Source: an uncultured Eggerthellaceae bacterium
Lineage (GTDB): Bacteria; Actinomycetota; Coriobacteriia; Coriobacteriales; Eggerthellaceae
Assembly: GCA_910589135.1 (NCBI GenBank)
Contig: CAJUSL010000030.1
Span: 1-14,443, forward strand
Direction of reading: 5' to 3'
DNA: 14,443 bases
Shown: positions 12,497-14,443 of the stretch, piece after piece
Layout of the letters: each line of letters begins with the position of its first letter
Numbering within the stretch: the first letter of the stretch is position 1
Notes under the pieces: model-generated
Databases searched by the model: none
Seen by the model: the letters and a program-made list of their open reading frames with translations, nothing else
What the model was told of the DNA's origin: nothing
Position numbers and translations under genes: made by a program

Positions 12497-14443
12497 ATGT
12501 CGTCGTGTGCGCCCATTGGGCAGAAGCGCCGCCTATTCAAGGACGCCGGACGCGCGTGCCCGGTCGACTACCGCATCGCGCCGAAGGCGTTTTCGGGTGC
12601 GCCGGAGGTGGCGTGCGAGGTGCTCTACGTCGTGGGCGGCCTCTACGGCAACCCGTTTGCGGCCGAGGCCGTGGCGGCGCTTGCCGCATCGGAGGGCGAG
12701 CGCGACGTGAAGGTCGTCCTCAATGGCGACATCCACTGGTTCGACAAGACGGCCGAGAACTTCGCCGACATCGAGCGACGCATCGCGGGCTGGATTCCGC
12801 TCGTGGGCAACGTGGAGGCCGAGCTGCGCCGCCAGCAGGACGTGGGCGTGGGCTGCGGCTGCGCGTACCCGGATTGCACCTCCGACGACTCGGTGGCGCG
12901 TTCGAACCGCATCCACAAGATGCTCTCCTTCGCGCTGGAGTCCGACCCGCGCCTGAAGGAGGGCCTCCTCGGGCGCCCTTCCACGCTGCTTGCTGCCGTG
13001 GCCGGACGGCGCGTGGGCATCACCCACGGCGACGAAAAGCTGCTCGGCGGCTGGGACAACTCGCGCGAGTCGCTGCAGGACGTCCTGCGCCAGGACGAGG
13101 TGGACGCCTTCATGGCCGCAAACGACCTGGACGTGTTCACGACCACGCACACCTGCGCGCCGGCGGCCATCCGTCTGGCCCGCGGGGCCGTGGTCAACAA
13201 CGGGGCGGCGGGGCTGCCGAATTTCGCAGGCGAGCGCTTCGGGCTCTGCGTGCGCGTTGCCGAGGACCCGTGCGAGGACGCGCTGTTCGAATGCGAGCTC
13301 GACGGGCTGTTCGTGCAGGCCGTCCCCGTGCGCTACGACCACGATGCCTATCTCGCCTGGTTCGACGGGCTCTGGGCCCCGGCGTCGGCCGCGGCCATAT
13401 CCTACCGCGCCCGCATTGCGGAAGGCCCCGACGACAAGGTCCGCGACTCGCTGCTGGGCGGCTTCTCGCTGGGCGAGACGGCCCGCGCCGAGCTGCGCGG
13501 GCGGCGCGAGGAGACCGCCGGGCGCACGGACGGCATCCCGCGCGCGACCGACGCCGACGTACATGCGGCGCTGGAGTCGCTTCTGTATTTCGACGACATG
13601 GTGCCCTCCGACGCCGACCGCGTCACCGAGGAGGCGCTCGACACCATCCAGGTGAACATCACCGCGCAGTGCAACCTGGCGTGCGCGCACTGCCATGTGG
13701 GGTCGAGCCCGATGCGGCGCGAGGCCATGGGCCGCGAGGCGCTCGAGGCCGTGCTGAAGGTGGCGCGCGAGCGCGGCATCCGCACCATCGACGTCACCGG
13801 CGGCGCGCCCGAGATGCACCCCGACCTCGAGTGGTTTTTGCGCGAGGCGTCGTCTGCGGTGCCTCGGGTCATGGTGCGCTCGAATCTGGTCATCCTGCAG
13901 GAGGCCGCCTATGCGCGCTTCCTCGACGTGTACGACGAGCTGGGGGTCGAGGTGGTGGCCTCGCTGCCGAACGTCTTCGAGGCGGAAGCGGACGCCCAGC
14001 GCGGACGCAACACCTTCGACGCCACCGTCGCCCTTCTGCGCCGGCTGAACGAGCGCGGCTACGGGCGCGACGGGCTCCACGTGCTTGACGTGGTGTTCAA
14101 CCCGCAAGAGCCGGTGCTGCCGCCTATGCAGGAGGACGTCGAGGCGATGTATCGCCGCCGGCTCGGCAACCTCGGCATCTCCTTCGACAACCTGTTCGCC
14201 GTGGCGAACAACCCCATCGGGCGCTACGGCGCGAAGCTGCTCGACGAAGGAGCCTTCGAGGGCTACATGGCCATGCTGATGGACGCGTTCAACCCCGAGA
14301 CGTGCGCTGGCATGATGTGCCGTCACCAGATGACCGTCGGCTGGGACGGCACCGTCTACGACTGCGACTTCAACCATGCCATCGGACTTTGCGCCTCACC
14401 GGCCCGGCTGCCTGAAGGCGCGCCCAGCCGCGCCGTCGTCGAC
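12497..14443 (+). CDS. arsS: Metallophosphoesterase-like / ArsS-type radical SAM fusion protein (3' end beyond window)
   Basis: The frame is open for 649 codons and runs off the window. Residues about 40-245 match a calcineurin-like metallophosphoesterase family: LYVVGGLYGN (43-52), VVLNGDIHWFD (73-83), GNVEAEL (104-110), ITHGDE (175-180), TTTHTCAP (215-222) and NNGAAGLPNF. Motif I lacks the usual DxH, and cysteines cluster in CGCAYPDC (120-127). Residues from about 380 form a radical SAM domain with C392-x3-C396-x2-C399 (CNLACAHC) for a 4Fe-4S cluster and TGGAPE (434-439). The ArsS/DUF3641 C-terminal features are VVASLP, FNPQEPVLPPMQ, GYMAMLMDAFNP and VGWDGTVYDCDFNH. ArsS family members act in arsenosugar formation by radical chemistry. 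GAGGAAGGAAGGGG (12476-12489) precedes the ATG by 7 bases. All domains lie in one uninterrupted frame, so fusion is direct observation; a role of the phosphatase part in the same pathway is inference. No other arsenic gene is visible here. Confidence 0.88.
   Translation, partial: MSSCAPIGQKRRLFKDAGRACPVDYRIAPKAFSGAPEVACEVLYVVGGLYGNPFAAEAVAALAASEGERDVKVVLNGDIHWFDKTAENFADIERRIAGWIPLVGNVEAELRRQQDVGVGCGCAYPDCTSDDSVARSNRIHKMLSFALESDPRLKEGLLGRPSTLLAAVAGRRVGITHGDEKLLGGWDNSRESLQDVLRQDEVDAFMAANDLDVFTTTHTCAPAAIRLARGAVVNNGAAGLPNFAGERFGLCVRVAEDPCEDALFECELDGLFVQAVPVRYDHDAYLAWFDGLWAPASAAAISYRARIAEGPDDKVRDSLLGGFSLGETARAELRGRREETAGRTDGIPRATDADVHAALESLLYFDDMVPSDADRVTEEALDTIQVNITAQCNLACAHCHVGSSPMRREAMGREALEAVLKVARERGIRTIDVTGGAPEMHPDLEWFLREASSAVPRVMVRSNLVILQEAAYARFLDVYDELGVEVVASLPNVFEAEADAQRGRNTFDATVALLRRLNERGYGRDGLHVLDVVFNPQEPVLPPMQEDVEAMYRRRLGNLGISFDNLFAVANNPIGRYGAKLLDEGAFEGYMAMLMDAFNPETCAGMMCRHQMTVGWDGTVYDCDFNHAIGLCASPARLPEGAPSRAVVD

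Noticed and set aside
12505..14088. Plus-strand frame of 527 codons and the minus-strand frame of 614 codons over the ArsS fusion gene
   Set aside because: Both are shadows. The true frame begins at 12497, carries the radical SAM and phosphoesterase motifs, and runs past the window edge.
12497..14443. Selenocysteine codon in the ArsS-like gene, since some family members are selenoproteins
   Set aside because: No in-frame TGA occurs in the visible part; any such codon would have to lie beyond the window edge.

Overview
The window is GC-rich, densely packed bacterial chromosome. Several things point to the actinobacterial class Coriobacteriia, probably a gut Eggerthellaceae-like genus: a UVR-containing ClpC, a long Lhr helicase, an actinobacterial-style gene layout, and AT-richer gaps between GC-rich genes. 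This placement is an inference from protein style, not from a marker-gene comparison.

Left part (1-2218). The window opens inside clpC, the AAA+ unfoldase of the Clp protease. Its reading frame is broken near position 1258 by what looks like a deletion of about 46 bases that removes the D2 arginine-finger segment. After its stop at 1712 comes a gene-free stretch of about 500 bases. It holds a strong hairpin (1789-1817) and a palindromic, MITE-like element of about 216 bases (1877-2092) with imperfect 45-base inverted ends.

Centre (2219-8807). Three genes on the plus strand are very tightly packed (9-base gap, then 11-base overlap). They are a membrane-anchored XRE-type regulator, a membrane-anchored DUF4097 beta-repeat protein, and a full-length lhr (ATP-dependent helicase plus C-terminal glycosylase-like region). 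The lhr frame contains a second, unrelated palindromic sequence (5979-6099) inside a low-complexity stretch that typical Lhr proteins lack.

Right part (8808-14443). cysS (cysteinyl-tRNA synthetase) converges on lhr from the minus strand. Then come a small zinc-ribbon protein with an Ala/Pro/Gly tail and its own terminator, and a promoter-hairpin cassette that could make a very short RNA or act as an attenuator. Next is a closely spaced pair: a two-TM zinc-ribbon protein and a DUF5685 protein with two DxxxD motifs recalling head-to-head prenyl synthases. After an intergenic dyad the window ends inside a long open frame that fuses an atypical metallophosphoesterase to an ArsS-type radical SAM enzyme (arsenosugar biosynthesis family). 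This fusion frame has no stop before the window edge.

The most interesting items are the phosphoesterase-ArsS fusion, the palindromic element carried in frame inside lhr, the clpC lesion, the prenyl-synthase-like motifs in the DUF5685 protein, and the short promoter-hairpin unit before 11064. I saw no tRNA, rRNA, CRISPR array, transposase or phage gene.
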